Assembly (NCBI RefSeq): GCF_000715205.1
Contig: NZ_JOTP01000002.1
Location: forward strand, 186,001-250,000
Length of the DNA: 64,000 bases
Source: Bacillus zhangzhouensis
GTDB lineage: Bacteria > Bacillota > Bacilli > Bacillales > Bacillaceae
Direction of reading: 5' to 3'
Part shown: positions 1-9,887 of the stretch, one piece after another
How positions within the stretch are numbered: position 1 is the stretch's first letter
Layout: each line of letters opens with the position of its first letter
Made by a program: the position numbers and the translations under genes
Notes under the pieces: model-generated
What the model was told of the DNA's origin: nothing
What the model saw: the letters and a program-made list of their open reading frames with translations, nothing else
Databases searched by the model: none

Positions 1-1096
1 CAATCAGGATTCTCAGGCCGCTTGAGGCAATGATCCCAAAAAGCAGGAACGAAACGCCTCCCATGACCGCGGACGGCACTGTACTGATTAATGCTGACAT
101 TTTCCCAACAAAGCCGAAGCAGATCGCAAATACTGCTGCTCCGCCGATGACGAAGATACTGAACACTCTTGTGATGGCAAGTACGCCAATGTTCTCACCA
201 TAAGTCGTTGTTGGAGGGCCACCAATGAGTGAAGCGAAAATGGTCGCCGCACTGTCTCCTAAAATGGAGCGGTGAAGACCTGGTTTTTTAATAAAATCTT
301 GCCCCACAACCTTGCTTAACACCACTTGGTGACCGATATGCTCAGACATGGTCACAAAGGCAACCGGCACCATGACTGTGAGAATGCTTAACGTCACAGC
401 AGGTGTATAGTCGACAAATGGTACGACGAAGTCTGGTACAGCAAACCATTTTGCGTCAATAACCGGCTGGAAGTTCACAATGCCCTGCGTTAAGGCAAAG
501 AGATAGCCGCTAATAATACCGATTAATACCGGGATCAGGCTAAGAAATCCTCTTAGGAAGATCATGCTGATAATCGTGACCGCTAGTGTAAAGCCCGCTA
601 CCATTAAGTGCTTTAGACTGTATACAAGCTCGGTCGCATTCGGATCGGCATACATCGCCATGTTGACAGCTGTTCCAGCGAGTCCAAGTCCGATCACCAT
701 AATGACTGGTCCTACGACGACAGGCGGTAGAAGCTTCATCAGCCAGCCTGTGCCTAACCATTTTATGAATAGTGCAATGAGCGCATAAGCCACACCCGCC
801 ATGAAGGCACCAACCATTGCGGCTCCAGGGCCGCCTGTTGCTTTGACATTCAATATGGGGGCGATAAAGGCAAAGGACGATCCAAGATACGCCGGAATTT
901 GTCCTCTTGTGATGATTAAGTAAACAATGGTTCCAACACCGCTTGAGATGAGCGCGACTGCTGGACTCATGTCAATAATTTTTGGTACAAGAATGGTCGC
1001 ACCAAACATGGCAAACAAATGCTGAAGGCTAAGTGATAGCCATGTGAACGGTTTTGGGATATCTCGAATGCCTAAATTGGCTTTTTGCCGACTCAT
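1..1096 (-). CDS. pyrP: uracil permease PyrP, 3' end cut by window edge
   Basis: Membrane uracil:proton symporter of the nucleobase-ascorbate transporter family. The 365 codons inside the window start at an ATG preceded by CTAGGAGG and encode MSRQKANLGIRDIPKP followed by repeated hydrophobic helices. The segment with PSAVMGGVSFLLFG is a family-type stretch near the cut. Roughly the last 70 residues lie beyond position 1. The gene follows pyrR and an attenuator, as in the B. subtilis pyr operon, so uridine nucleotides probably control it through PyrR. Product and start are well supported. Confidence 0.93.
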   Translation of the reverse strand, partial: MSRQKANLGIRDIPKPFTWLSLSLQHLFAMFGATILVPKIIDMSPAVALISSGVGTIVYLIITRGQIPAYLGSSFAFIAPILNVKATGGPGAAMVGAFMAGVAYALIALFIKWLGTGWLMKLLPPVVVGPVIMVIGLGLAGTAVNMAMYADPNATELVYSLKHLMVAGFTLAVTIISMIFLRGFLSLIPVLIGIISGYLFALTQGIVNFQPVIDAKWFAVPDFVVPFVDYTPAVTLSILTVMVPVAFVTMSEHIGHQVVLSKVVGQDFIKKPGLHRSILGDSAATIFASLIGGPPTTTYGENIGVLAITRVFSIFVIGGAAVFAICFGFVGKMSALISTVPSAVMGGVSFLLFGIIASSGLRILI

Positions 1097-1114
1097 GATT
1101 TTCCTCCTAGATGT

Positions 1115-1250
1115 GTCCTTTTTCATTAAAAAAGCCTCTTTGCGAGTATGCGCAAAGAGGCCTAGAAAAACCGTACACGTCATGGATATGTGTGCTCGGT
1201 GTCTCTGTTATTGCCCTCTTTGCAAACTCTCTGGAATGCATTTAAAAAGG
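1115..1250 (-). promoter_or_regulatory. PyrR-dependent attenuator between pyrR and pyrP
   Basis: On the minus strand an 11-bp perfect stem (1134-1144 with 1151-1161) is followed by a T run, giving an intrinsic terminator just before pyrP. Upstream, 1214-1234 reads CCAGAGAG-N-TTGCAAAGAGGG, the hallmark of the PyrR-binding anti-antiterminator loop. In the known mechanism, UMP-bound PyrR stabilises this loop and terminator formation follows. The second attenuator ahead of pyrR has the same layout. Confidence 0.88.
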
Positions 1251-1796
<546 letters not shown>

Positions 1797-1809
1797 CTAC
1801 ACCTCTTTT

Positions 1810-1925
1810 TGACAAATAAAAAGCCCCTTCTGCAAAGGGCAGAGAGGGGCGTTCATTTGTGCATACACGTGCACAAATTGATCCGTTATCCTTCTCAGCC
1901 TCTCTGGACTGTTTTAAAGAATCTC
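1810..1925 (-). promoter_or_regulatory. PyrR-dependent attenuator ahead of pyrR
   Basis: The minus-strand leader contains CCAGAGAGGCTGAGAAGG (about 1890-1907), the PyrR-binding loop. It is followed by a long antiterminator region and a GC-rich terminator stem (1823-1850) ending in a T run. Same logic as the pyrR-pyrP attenuator. Confidence 0.87.
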
Positions 1926-1938
1926 AATTTCTTTGTTT

Positions 1939-1967
1939 ATTATTTCAAAAAAAGAACGGCCTGTCAA
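1939..1967 (-). promoter_or_regulatory. pyr operon promoter
   Basis: SigA-type promoter on the minus strand: TTGACA (1962-1967), a 17-bp spacer, then AATAAT (1939-1944). The -35 hexamer overlaps the stop codon of the upstream rluD-like gene. Transcription would begin just ahead of the first PyrR attenuator. Confidence 0.75.
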
Positions 1968-2878
1968 TCGTTATTTCTTAATGAATCGATAAAAGCTTGC
2001 ATATCAGCTGGAATTGGTGCTGTGAACTCGATGTATTCTCCTGTTCTAGGATGATCAAATCCTAAAACTCCTGCATGCAGCAGCTGTCCATTGAAATCGA
2101 CTGTTTTTCTCGGGCCATATTTCGGGTCTCCTGCAAGAGGATAGCCAATATATTTCATATGAACACGAATTTGGTGTGTTCTTCCTGTTTCAAGACGGCA
2201 TTCAACAACAGTGAAATCTTGAAAGCGTTCAAGCACGTCAAAATGAGTGATCGCCTGCTTTGCGTTTTCTTTTGTGACCGTCATGCTTTGGCGGTCTTTT
2301 TTGTCTCTGCCAATTGGTGCATCAATTGTTCCTGTATCATGCTGGATGATGCCATGGACAACTGCGGTATATTTTCTTGTGACGGTCTTAGCAACTAGCT
2401 GATTGACGAGTGATTCGTGCGCCATATCATTTTTAGCGACCATTAACAGCCCAGACGTATCTTTATCAATGCGGTGGACAATTCCAGGTCTCATCACACC
2501 ATTAATACCTGATAAGTCATTGCAATGTGCCATGAGGCCATTCACAAGCGTTCCTGACACATGGCCTGGTGCTGGATGAACGACCATTCCTCGTGGTTTA
2601 TTCACCACTAGCACATCTTCATCCTCATAATAAATATCAAGATCCATTGATTCTGCTTCTACATCAAGTGCTTCTGGATCTGGAATCTCCACTTTGATTT
2701 GATCTCCAGCTTGGACTTTGTAATTCGCTTTCACTTGTTTCCCGTTTACTTCGATGAGCCCATCCTTTACCCACTGCTGAACTTGGGTTCTTGACCATTC
2801 TGGTTCTGTCATGCTTAAAAATTTATCAAGCCGTTCACTTGTTTGTTCTTCTGCAACGGCAATGTTTACTTGATTCAT
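1964..2878 (-). CDS. RluD-family 23S rRNA pseudouridine synthase (YlyB)
   Basis: A 304-residue protein with an N-terminal S4 RNA-binding domain (about residues 14-75) and a RluA/RluD catalytic domain. The catalytic motif [12 protein letters not shown] puts the nucleophilic Asp at residue 138. The motif [19 protein letters not shown] lies further on. It probably modifies uridines in large-subunit rRNA; the exact sites cannot be read from sequence. The start overlaps the lspA stop by 4 bases, so the two are translationally coupled. In B. subtilis this is ylyB, in the same place. Confidence 0.92.
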   Translation of the reverse strand: MNQVNIAVAEEQTSERLDKFLSMTEPEWSRTQVQQWVKDGLIEVNGKQVKANYKVQAGDQIKVEIPDPEALDVEAESMDLDIYYEDEDVLVVNKPRGMVVHPAPGHVSGTLVNGLMAHCNDLSGINGVMRPGIVHRIDKDTSGLLMVAKNDMAHESLVNQLVAKTVTRKYTAVVHGIIQHDTGTIDAPIGRDKKDRQSMTVTKENAKQAITHFDVLERFQDFTVVECRLETGRTHQIRVHMKYIGYPLAGDPKYGPRKTVDFNGQLLHAGVLGFDHPRTGEYIEFTAPIPADMQAFIDSLRNND

Positions 2879-3342
2879 GTAGTTGACTCCTTATTTTTCT
2901 TTCCATCTAAAAGCATTTGAATGAAGAGCAGAATAACCCCTACACATAAAGAAGAATCTGCAATGTTAAAGATTGGATAATGATAATTCCCAAATACGAA
3001 ATGAGCAAAATCAACCACTTCCTGACGGAAAATGCGGTCGATAAAGTTTCCAATTGCTCCGCCAAGCATTAAGGCTAGCGCTACTCCAAGCAGCTTGTCC
3101 TTTTGTCCATGCTTTTGCAAGTAATAAATAATTCCCGCAATAACAACGAGTGTGATCACATAGAAAAACCACATTTGTCCTTGGAGAATACCCCATGCGG
3201 CTCCTGAATTACGGTGAGACGTGATATAAAAGAATCCATCAATCACTGGAATAGAATCTCCGAGCATCATATGTTTGACAATGAGCCATTTTGTTAATTG
3301 ATCTAAACAAATCATAACGAATGCGATTATGTAATAGAACAC
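2875..3342 (-). CDS. lspA: lipoprotein signal peptidase II
   Basis: A 155-residue integral membrane aspartyl protease that removes signal peptides from diacylglyceryl-modified prolipoproteins. Four hydrophobic segments are visible. The two catalytic aspartates are in GNFIDR (D102) and NIADSS (D129), at the positions expected for the Bacillus enzyme. The start is GTG, with GGAGG seven bases upstream. It overlaps the following rluD-like gene by 4 bases. Confidence 0.95.
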   Translation of the reverse strand: MFYYIIAFVMICLDQLTKWLIVKHMMLGDSIPVIDGFFYITSHRNSGAAWGILQGQMWFFYVITLVVIAGIIYYLQKHGQKDKLLGVALALMLGGAIGNFIDRIFRQEVVDFAHFVFGNYHYPIFNIADSSLCVGVILLFIQMLLDGKKNKESTT

Positions 3343-3425
3343 ACACGTTCCTCCATCTTCATACTTTGATCTTTAAGCATTTTATCAAGAAAACAGGAAG
3401 GAGTAAAGAAACTTTAGTTGACAGA

Positions 3426-3450
3426 CAAAAACCTCCCTACATGTGGAAGG
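3426..3450 (-). terminator. terminator at the end of ylyA
   Basis: On the minus strand CCTTCC pairs with GGGAGG (one G-U pair) around a 7-base loop, followed by TTTTTG. The hairpin includes the ylyA stop codon at 3437. Confidence 0.6.
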
Positions 3451-3811
3451 CTTCAAAATGAGAATCGTTTGAATCGTGAGGATAAGGAGTGAATGCTTTT
3501 TTCTCGTATTGCTTATGATATAAAAAGTCTTCAGTCGTGCGGGCTGTAGGAAGAATACTCATTTGTTCAAGTGGGATTGCAAGACCTGTTGCTTCACATA
3601 CGCCATAGGTTCCTTGCTCAATTTTTGCAATAGCGAGCGACACATCTTGCAGCTCTTCTTTGATGTGAAAAAGAAGCGTTGTCGTTTTAGCTTCATTCAA
3701 TGTGACATGGTCATCGGGTGAACGAAATGATGCATATTCAAACAGTTTAGATTGCAGTTCTTCTTTTATTTGAAGGAGTTCCATGTAAATCGTCTCTAGA
3801 TCGCCATTCAT
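3437..3811 (-). CDS. ylyA: YlyA, DksA/TraR-type regulator with degenerate zinc finger
   Basis: A 124-residue protein between ileS and lspA, where B. subtilis has ylyA. The first half is a predicted coiled coil (about 5-65). The second half has the DksA/TraR finger layout: GTYGVCEATGLAIPLEQM followed by LPTARTTEDF. Only one of the four zinc-ligand cysteines remains, so it probably does not bind metal in the classical way. B. subtilis YlyA has been linked to SigG-RNA polymerase activity (from memory). The sequence alone supports only a DksA-like fold. Confidence 0.8.
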   Translation of the reverse strand: MNGDLETIYMELLQIKEELQSKLFEYASFRSPDDHVTLNEAKTTTLLFHIKEELQDVSLAIAKIEQGTYGVCEATGLAIPLEQMSILPTARTTEDFLYHKQYEKKAFTPYPHDSNDSHFEAFHM

Positions 3812-3925
3812 GTCGCTATTTCAACTCCTGCCCTGTCGTGATAATCATATTGTTACCTCGCCTGTTCACTTTAAAGCCATAAGATTTTTCCTTTCGTTCT
3901 AAACGCTGTCATTTTCTCAGAATAG

Positions 3926-3953
3926 AAAACGCCCCGCATATGGCGGGGCGCTA
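3926..3953 (-). terminator. ileS terminator
   Basis: A GC-rich perfect stem (CGCCCCGC / GCGGGGCG, loop CATAT) at 3930-3950 on the minus strand, followed by TTTTC, 20 bases after the ileS stop. Confidence 0.85.
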
Positions 3954-3971
3954 GTTGGTGATGTCGCACTG

Positions 3972-6737
3972 TTAATTTTGGTAATATTTCTCCACGATTT
4001 CAGCATTTTTAAGCGACAATGTTGGGTATTTCGGATTTGCACCAACATCTTTAGAAATAATGCGGGAACGTTCGCACAGTTCTCCTTCTGCTTTTTGAAC
4101 CACAATACGTCCTGATGTGTATTCAGGTGCTGATGCATCTTCATTCTGCTTATCTTCTACCGTTAGTTCAGAGATGATAAAGAGCTGCTTCACATCTTCT
4201 TTAATAGATGCAAGAAGGTTTTTCACTTCATCTGTCGCGTAAAGTGTCACACTTGCTTCAAGTGAACGTCCGATGACTTTTTCGTTACGTGCAATCTCTA
4301 GCGCTTTTAGGACATCGTCACGCACTTCCATAAAGCGGTCGAACTTCGCTTCTGTCGCTTCTGCTTGAGGAACTGCCACACCTTCTGGCATATCTGTTAA
4401 CTGAACACTTGGCTCTTCAACAAAGCTTAAGTGGCTCCATAACTCATCTGCTGTATGCGGAAGAATTGGTGCAGTCAGCTTCACTAACGCCATTAATGTT
4501 TCGTAGAAGACGGTCTGCATGCTGCGGCGGTCCGGATGATCTGCATGCTCAATGTACACCACATCTTTTGCAAAATCGAGATAGAAAGAGCTTAACTCAA
4601 TTGTACAGAAATTGTGAATCGCATGATATACGACTGCAAATTCGTAGTCGTCATATGCTTTTTTCACTTTATCAATTAATTTGTTTAATTTGATCAAAAT
4701 ATATTGGTCCACTTCGCGAAGCTCTTCTACAGGTACTGCATTGACTGCTGGATCAAAGTCAAATAGGTTACCGTGCAGGAAGCGGAACGTGTTACGGATT
4801 TTACGATAGACCTCTGCTACTTGTTTTAAGATATCATCAGACACCGGGTGATCGGCTTGATAGTTGACAGAAGATACCCAAAGTCTAAGAATTTCAGCAC
4901 CTAGTTGTTTAGCTACTTTGGCAGGTTCAATGGTATTTCCTAAGGATTTACTCATTTTACGTCCTTCTTTATCCAAAGTCATTCCATGGCTAACCACTCC
5001 TTTGTAAGGTGCTTTTCCTGTGATAGCTACAGAAGTAGATAAAGATGAGTTAAACCAGCCGCGATATTGGTCAGAGCCTTCAAGATAAAGGTCTGCTGGA
5101 CGGACAAGGTCCTCTCTTTCTTCTAAAACGGCTTGGTGAGAAGAACCGGAATCAAACCATACATCCATGATGTCCTGCTCTTTTGTGAATTCACCGTTCG
5201 GGCTACCTGGATGTGTAAAGCCTTCTGGCAAGAGCTCTTTCGCTTCTTTTTCAAACCAAATATTTGAGCCATGCTCTCTAAATAATTGAGAGACGTGCTG
5301 AATTGTTTCATCTGTGATGATTGGCTCACCATTTTCGGCATAAAAGACCGGAATTGGAACGCCCCATACACGCTGTCTTGAAATGCACCAGTCACCTCTG
5401 TCACGTACCATATTGAATAGGCGTGTCTCGCCCCATGCTGGCACCCATTTCGTTTCTTTAATATTGTCTAGTAGCGCTTCTCTAAAGTCTTTAATCGATG
5501 CAAACCACTGAGCGGTTGCACGATAAATCGTTGGTTTTTTCGTTCTCCAGTCATGCGGGTAGGAGTGCGTGATAAAGTCGAGCTTTTTCAGCGCGCCTTT
5601 TGCTTCAAGCTGTTCTGTGATGGCTTTATTGGCATCCTCGTAAAATAGTCCTTCAAAACCAGGTGCTTCGTCTGTCATGACACCTTTTTCATCTACTGGA
5701 CATAGCACATCAAGACCGTATTTCATACTAACATTAAAGTCATCTTCCCCGTGACCTGGTGCTGTGTGAACACAGCCTGTTCCTGCATCCGTTGTCACAT
5801 GATCGCCAAGCATCACAAGAGAATCTCTACCGTAAATTGGATGCTCTGCAACGATGGTATCTAATTCTTTTCCTTTTAGTGTTTTCACGACTTCATACTC
5901 TTCAAAGCCAAGCGTTTTTGCCACTTGTTCAGCCAGCTCAGATGCGACAACATAACGATCATCTCCAACTTTGAGCACACTGTACTCTAGGTTTGGATGA
6001 ACACAAATGCCAAGGTTTGCAGGAAGTGTCCAAGGTGTTGTTGTCCAGATGATGAATTGTTCGCCGTTTTCAAGTACGCCTTTTCCATCTTTCACTTTAA
6101 ATGAAACGTAAATGGATGGTGAACGTTTGTCTTTATATTCAATTTCCGCTTCTGCAAGAGCTGACTCACTTGAAGGAGACCAGTTAACAGGCTTTAGCCC
6201 TTTGTAAATATAGCCTCTTTTCGCCATTTCACCGAAGACAAGAATTTGCTGCGCTTCGTATTCAGGCTTTAACGTCACATACGGATTGTCCCAGTCTGCT
6301 CTTACGCCTAATCGCTTAAACTGATTGCGCTGACCGTCGATTTGCTTCCAAGCATACTCTTCGCATAATTTACGGAATTCTGCTGTAGACATTTCCTTAC
6401 GTTTGACTTTTTTATTTTTAGTAAGAGCCGTTTCAATTGGTAAACCGTGTGTATCCCAGCCCGGTACGTACGGTGCGTGGAACCCATTCATTGATTTAAA
6501 ACGGACAATAAAATCTTTCAGGATTTTATTGAGTGCGTGCCCCATATGAATGTCACCATTCGCATATGGAGGTCCATCATGCAAAATAAAGGTCGGGCGT
6601 CCTTTTGTCCGCTCTAAGACCATTTGGTAGATGTCTTTTTCTGCCCACTCCTCTTGGATTTCAGGCTCTTTGTTTGGCAAGTTCCCTCTCATCGGGAATT
6701 CTGTTTTCGGCATTAATAAGGTGTCTTTGTAGTTCAT
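3972..6737 (-). CDS. ileS: isoleucyl-tRNA synthetase
   Basis: A class I aminoacyl-tRNA synthetase that charges tRNA-Ile in the cytoplasm, 921 residues from the chosen start. The HIGH motif is HMGH in [16 protein letters not shown], and the KMSKS loop is in [12 protein letters not shown]. The editing domain contains [12 protein letters not shown]. An ATG two codons further upstream (6743) lies only one base after GGAGG, so the second ATG (6737), 8 bases from GGAGG, is preferred. The C-terminal zinc knuckle is degenerate: CERS replaces CERC and TLSLKNA replaces the usual cysteine pair. Expression is controlled by the T-box leader. Confidence 0.96.
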   Translation of the reverse strand: MNYKDTLLMPKTEFPMRGNLPNKEPEIQEEWAEKDIYQMVLERTKGRPTFILHDGPPYANGDIHMGHALNKILKDFIVRFKSMNGFHAPYVPGWDTHGLPIETALTKNKKVKRKEMSTAEFRKLCEEYAWKQIDGQRNQFKRLGVRADWDNPYVTLKPEYEAQQILVFGEMAKRGYIYKGLKPVNWSPSSESALAEAEIEYKDKRSPSIYVSFKVKDGKGVLENGEQFIIWTTTPWTLPANLGICVHPNLEYSVLKVGDDRYVVASELAEQVAKTLGFEEYEVVKTLKGKELDTIVAEHPIYGRDSLVMLGDHVTTDAGTGCVHTAPGHGEDDFNVSMKYGLDVLCPVDEKGVMTDEAPGFEGLFYEDANKAITEQLEAKGALKKLDFITHSYPHDWRTKKPTIYRATAQWFASIKDFREALLDNIKETKWVPAWGETRLFNMVRDRGDWCISRQRVWGVPIPVFYAENGEPIITDETIQHVSQLFREHGSNIWFEKEAKELLPEGFTHPGSPNGEFTKEQDIMDVWFDSGSSHQAVLEEREDLVRPADLYLEGSDQYRGWFNSSLSTSVAITGKAPYKGVVSHGMTLDKEGRKMSKSLGNTIEPAKVAKQLGAEILRLWVSSVNYQADHPVSDDILKQVAEVYRKIRNTFRFLHGNLFDFDPAVNAVPVEELREVDQYILIKLNKLIDKVKKAYDDYEFAVVYHAIHNFCTIELSSFYLDFAKDVVYIEHADHPDRRSMQTVFYETLMALVKLTAPILPHTADELWSHLSFVEEPSVQLTDMPEGVAVPQAEATEAKFDRFMEVRDDVLKALEIARNEKVIGRSLEASVTLYATDEVKNLLASIKEDVKQLFIISELTVEDKQNEDASAPEYTSGRIVVQKAEGELCERSRIISKDVGANPKYPTLSLKNAEIVEKYYQN

Positions 6738-6774
6738 ACCCATTCCTCCATATGCAAATTCGTATTAAAAAACA

Positions 6775-7045
6775 ATAAAAAAAGCCCTCTCATCCCATAA
6801 GGGACGAGAAGGCTTGTCTCGCGGTACCACCCTTTTAGACAAGCGATATAAAACAGCCGCTTATCCACTCTAAAATCGTAACGTGATCAGACGCCTTTTC
6901 TTACTGGTTCATTTCAGAAAAGGAACTAAAGGGGTGATCTCATTGCAGCGTTTCGTAATGTCAGGCTTCCACCATCCCTGATTCGCTTTATTACGCATGT
7001 ACAGCTGCGAGTGTCCCTTTCAAACGTTTATCTCTTGTTAATTTA
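6775..7045 (-). promoter_or_regulatory. isoleucine T-box riboswitch leader of ileS
   Basis: The minus-strand leader carries the T-box core AGGGTGGTACCGCG (about 6820-6833) followed by a GC-rich terminator stem and a T run ending at 6779. The specifier loop region contains ATC, an isoleucine codon, at 6936-6938 within AATGAGATCACC. In the known mechanism, uncharged tRNA-Ile pairs with the specifier and the T-box and stabilises the antiterminator. Confidence 0.93.
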
Positions 7046-7052
7046 TGATGGT

Positions 7053-7082
7053 ATTATATGCAACATGAGCATGTCATGTCAA
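7053..7082 (-). promoter_or_regulatory. ileS promoter
   Basis: Perfect SigA hexamers on the minus strand: TTGACA (7077-7082), an 18-bp spacer, TATAAT (7053-7058). It lies just after the divIVA stop and just before the T-box leader. Confidence 0.85.
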
Positions 7083-7092
7083 GATGATGCGC

Positions 7093-7587
7093 TTATTCTT
7101 TTTCGTCAAAGACAGCGTCCACTTCATATTCCAGCAAATGATCCCAGTCATCATTTTTCAGAAGATCCAGTTGGGCTTCGATCAGCATTTGGAAGCGAGT
7201 TCTAAAGACCTTCGACTGTTTCTTCAGCTCTTCAATTTCCATCGCAATCTTTCTTGATTTAGATAGTGCTTCGTTAATAATGCGGTCTGCATTTTTCTCT
7301 GCTTCACGAATAATCAATTTTGCTTCTTTATCAGAATGACGTTTTACGTCTTCTGCTGCTTCCTGCGCCACAAGAATTGATTTGTTTAATGTTTCTTCAA
7401 TTACCGCAAAATGACCTAGTCTTTCGTCCAGCTCGTTTACTTTGTCTTCAAGCTCGTTCTTTTTACGAAGCACGATCTCGTAGTCTTTACGTACCTGGCT
7501 TAAAAACTCGTTTACTTCATCTTCGTCATAGCCGCGAAAACTTTTTGTGAACGTTTTATTATGAATATCATTAGGTGTTAATGGCAA
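7093..7587 (-). CDS. divIVA: cell division initiation protein DivIVA
   Basis: A 164-residue coiled-coil protein that senses negative membrane curvature, marks septa and poles, and recruits MinJ/MinCD and, in sporulation, RacA. The N-terminal lipid-binding domain (TPNDIHNKTFTKSFRGYDED) and the long coiled coil (about 30-150) are clear. The reading frame is open to 7608, but the TTG at 7587 lies eight bases after GGAGG. It gives a protein starting MPLTPND, the length of B. subtilis DivIVA, so it is preferred. Confidence 0.95.
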   Translation of the reverse strand: MPLTPNDIHNKTFTKSFRGYDEDEVNEFLSQVRKDYEIVLRKKNELEDKVNELDERLGHFAVIEETLNKSILVAQEAAEDVKRHSDKEAKLIIREAEKNADRIINEALSKSRKIAMEIEELKKQSKVFRTRFQMLIEAQLDLLKNDDWDHLLEYEVDAVFDEKE

Positions 7588-7613
7588 CCTCGCCACCTCC
7601 AGATTCAAGTTCG

Positions 7614-8390
7614 TTATGTCAGAAGCTCAAATGTTACTTTAAATTTATCCTTTTTTGTCTTCCCATCAATCGTTTTTAAGCTAAAGCGACCAAATCCCCG
7701 CACAGAGAGCTGATCTCCTTCGCCGATTGTGAAGGAAGGGTCTTCAGTGACTTTCCAGTTTACTTTGACAAGTCCGTTTTTGACTAAAAGCTGTGCTTTT
7801 TGCCTAGACTGACGGCTGACAGCAGCACATACAGCATCAAGCCGCAAAGAGGAAATGGTATCTTCTTTGATGTCCGTCTTGCTGATGACTGGCTTTATCT
7901 CTGCTTCACTGATTTCCTCTAATGAAACGGATGCTCTGCCCACATGTGTCAGCTGCGCCCGAACAAAATCGGCTACCTCACTTGTACAAATAAACTGCAC
8001 ATCTTCCTCTGAAAATAACAGATCTCCAAATTTTTGACGCTTCAAGCCTGTCCCAATCAGTGAGCCAAGAAGCTTCGGGTGTTCAATGGAAATAAACTTT
8101 TTCGCATAGTTCACCTGAAAATAAGACAGCTCAAAATCCTGAATAGACGGCTCTAAATAATCAGGATAGATCATGGCTCTTTTGCGCTCCGCTCCCTCAT
8201 ACCCACCAAAAAACAGGATGCCAAGTTCATCAGAATGCTGGATCACGGACTGGGTAATAAACTGCTCACGCGGATCAAGAAAGTCTGTTAATTTCAATCG
8301 ATATTGGTCAAGTGCGATTTTTTTCCAGCCTAACACTTGGTCGACAAATGGCTGTTCGTCTTTTCTAAAATGTTGATAGATATCGCTCAT
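7614..8390 (-). CDS. ylmH: YlmH, S4-domain RNA-binding protein
   Basis: A 258-residue cytoplasmic protein with an N-terminal YlmH-type domain and a C-terminal S4 domain (SLRLDAVCAAVSRQSRQKAQ, about residues 180-240). Homologues associate with the 50S subunit; a role in ribosome rescue by tagging has been described for B. subtilis RqcP (YlmH in older naming; from memory). It is preceded by AGGGG and sits between ylmG and divIVA in the conserved ylm cluster. Confidence 0.9.
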   Translation of the reverse strand: MSDIYQHFRKDEQPFVDQVLGWKKIALDQYRLKLTDFLDPREQFITQSVIQHSDELGILFFGGYEGAERKRAMIYPDYLEPSIQDFELSYFQVNYAKKFISIEHPKLLGSLIGTGLKRQKFGDLLFSEEDVQFICTSEVADFVRAQLTHVGRASVSLEEISEAEIKPVISKTDIKEDTISSLRLDAVCAAVSRQSRQKAQLLVKNGLVKVNWKVTEDPSFTIGEGDQLSVRGFGRFSLKTIDGKTKKDKFKVTFELLT

Positions 8391-8443
8391 TTTGTTCCCC
8401 TTTTATGTAAAAGAGCCTGGCAGCGCCAAGCCCGGCAGCCTGT

Positions 8444-8725
8444 TTACATGATTCCGGCAATCATTTGTTGTAGACCAGCTAGTCCATACGATGATGCAAA
8501 ACGAATCACAAGCAATGCCACAATTGGCGAGATGTCAATCATGCCAATTGGCGGAATAATTTTACGAAATGGTTCTAAATACGGTTCACAAATGGATGTC
8601 AAAAAGCGGCCAATCGTTGTTTCTCTTGAAGAAGGCACCCATGACATAAAGATGTAAATAATAATCGCGAATGAGTAAATCGTTAATACCGTCCCTAAAA
8701 TGTTAAAAATGAAATTTAGAATCAC
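8444..8725 (-). CDS. ylmG: YlmG, YggT-family membrane protein
   Basis: A 93-residue protein with two hydrophobic segments (about 5-30 and 65-90) separated by the conserved motif [21 protein letters not shown]. This is the YggT family, linked to division and envelope organisation, with no known biochemical activity. The start is GTG, preceded by AGAGGTGG. It is placed between sepF and ylmH as in other Firmicutes and probably cotranscribed with them. Confidence 0.9.
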   Translation of the reverse strand: MILNFIFNILGTVLTIYSFAIIIYIFMSWVPSSRETTIGRFLTSICEPYLEPFRKIIPPIGMIDISPIVALLVIRFASSYGLAGLQQMIAGIM

Positions 8726-8731
8726 TATGAT

Positions 8732-9190
8732 TTACCACCTCTGAGGTTCTTCCTCTGTCAAAAGTTCTGATATTGTGCCAGATACATCCACATTATCAGG
8801 TGTGCAGAGGAATATATTCGAGCCAATACGCTGGATGTCTCCACCGATTGCATAAACCGTTCCGCTTAGGAAGTCGATGATTCGCTTTGCTTGATCGTGC
8901 TGAATGCGCTGCAAATTCACGACGACTGCACGTCTGTTTTTAATATGGTCTGCAATCTCTTGCGCCTCTGCATAAACACGCGGCTCACTTAACACCACTT
9001 TAGAGGATTTCTGCACGCTTTGCAAGCTGACGACATTTTGTTTTCCTGTCTGCGGGCGCTCTTGAAATGCTGCTTTGTCTTTTGTTCCTTTTTCTTCTTG
9101 AACTGGCTCTCTTTCTTCATCAATATATTCGTACTCATACTCTTCATCGTCGAGTGTGAAAAAGCTTTTAAACTTATTTTTTATGCTCAT
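8732..9190 (-). CDS. sepF: SepF, FtsZ-binding septum assembly protein
   Basis: A 152-residue cytoplasmic protein that polymerises into rings, anchors FtsZ to the membrane and bundles protofilaments. The N-terminal amphipathic helix ([20 protein letters not shown]) is the membrane anchor. The C-terminal half ([20 protein letters not shown] onward) is the SepF/YlmF domain. The frame extends upstream, but the ATG at 9190 with AGGAGGTG fits the family start. Its Shine-Dalgarno overlaps the end of ylmE. Confidence 0.95.
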   Translation of the reverse strand: MSIKNKFKSFFTLDDEEYEYEYIDEEREPVQEEKGTKDKAAFQERPQTGKQNVVSLQSVQKSSKVVLSEPRVYAEAQEIADHIKNRRAVVVNLQRIQHDQAKRIIDFLSGTVYAIGGDIQRIGSNIFLCTPDNVDVSGTISELLTEEEPQRW

Positions 9191-9191
9191 G

Positions 9192-9887
9192 TCACGCACC
9201 TCCTGTTTCATTTCCAACAAGTGAAGAGCCAATCCGAACAAATGTCGCACCTTCTTCAATTGCGATTTCAAAATCGTTTGACATGCCCATCGATAAATGC
9301 TGACAAGGTGCATTTACTTGGTTTAGACGTTTTACCTCTTCTTGAAGGCTTTTTAATGTTTTAAAACAGTTTCGAATCACAGTCTGATCATCTGTAAATG
9401 GAGCCATCGTCATCAGTCCAGCAACTTCAATGTATTGGAAATCTGCGAGCTGTTTGACAAATGGAATCACGTCTTCGCTTTGTAAGCCGTGTTTTGACTC
9501 CTCAAGAGATGTGTTCACCTGAACAAAACAGCGAACGATGTGATCCGCTCTTTTTTCAATTTCATTCGCAAGAGACATTCTGTCGAGCGAATGTAAGTAG
9601 TCAATTGTCTGAATGACAGATTTCACTTTTCGCGTCTGTAAACTGCCGATAAAATGCCAGCTAATGTTTTCATCGGTTATTGCCGACTGTTTTTCAAGTA
9701 GCCCTTGGTCACGGTTTTCACCAAAGTGCAAAACCCCTGCTTCCTTGGCTTCTTGTGCTCGTTCAATCGAGACATATTTTGTCACAGCGACGACCGATAC
9801 ATCGGCTGGATTTCTACCTGCTCTTTTACATGCTTCGTTTATTTGTTCATTTATTTGTCTGAGATTCTCTCGTACATTCAATTGCAC
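9192..9887 (-). CDS. ylmE: YggS/PROSC-family PLP homeostasis protein (YlmE)
   Basis: A 231-residue single-domain alanine-racemase-like barrel that binds pyridoxal 5'-phosphate. The PLP lysine is in [10 protein letters not shown] (near residue 36). Further family motifs are [19 protein letters not shown] and [13 protein letters not shown]. It buffers PLP pools and has no catalytic role established. The start is GTG, five bases after GGAGG, directly abutting the ylmD stop. Confidence 0.94.
   Translation of the reverse strand: MQLNVRENLRQINEQINEACKRAGRNPADVSVVAVTKYVSIERAQEAKEAGVLHFGENRDQGLLEKQSAITDENISWHFIGSLQTRKVKSVIQTIDYLHSLDRMSLANEIEKRADHIVRCFVQVNTSLEESKHGLQSEDVIPFVKQLADFQYIEVAGLMTMAPFTDDQTVIRNCFKTLKSLQEEVKRLNQVNAPCQHLSMGMSNDFEIAIEEGATFVRIGSSLVGNETGGA

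Noticed and set aside
2075..2398. 107-codon plus-strand frame within the rluD-like gene
   Set aside because: Antisense shadow of a conserved gene, without start signal.
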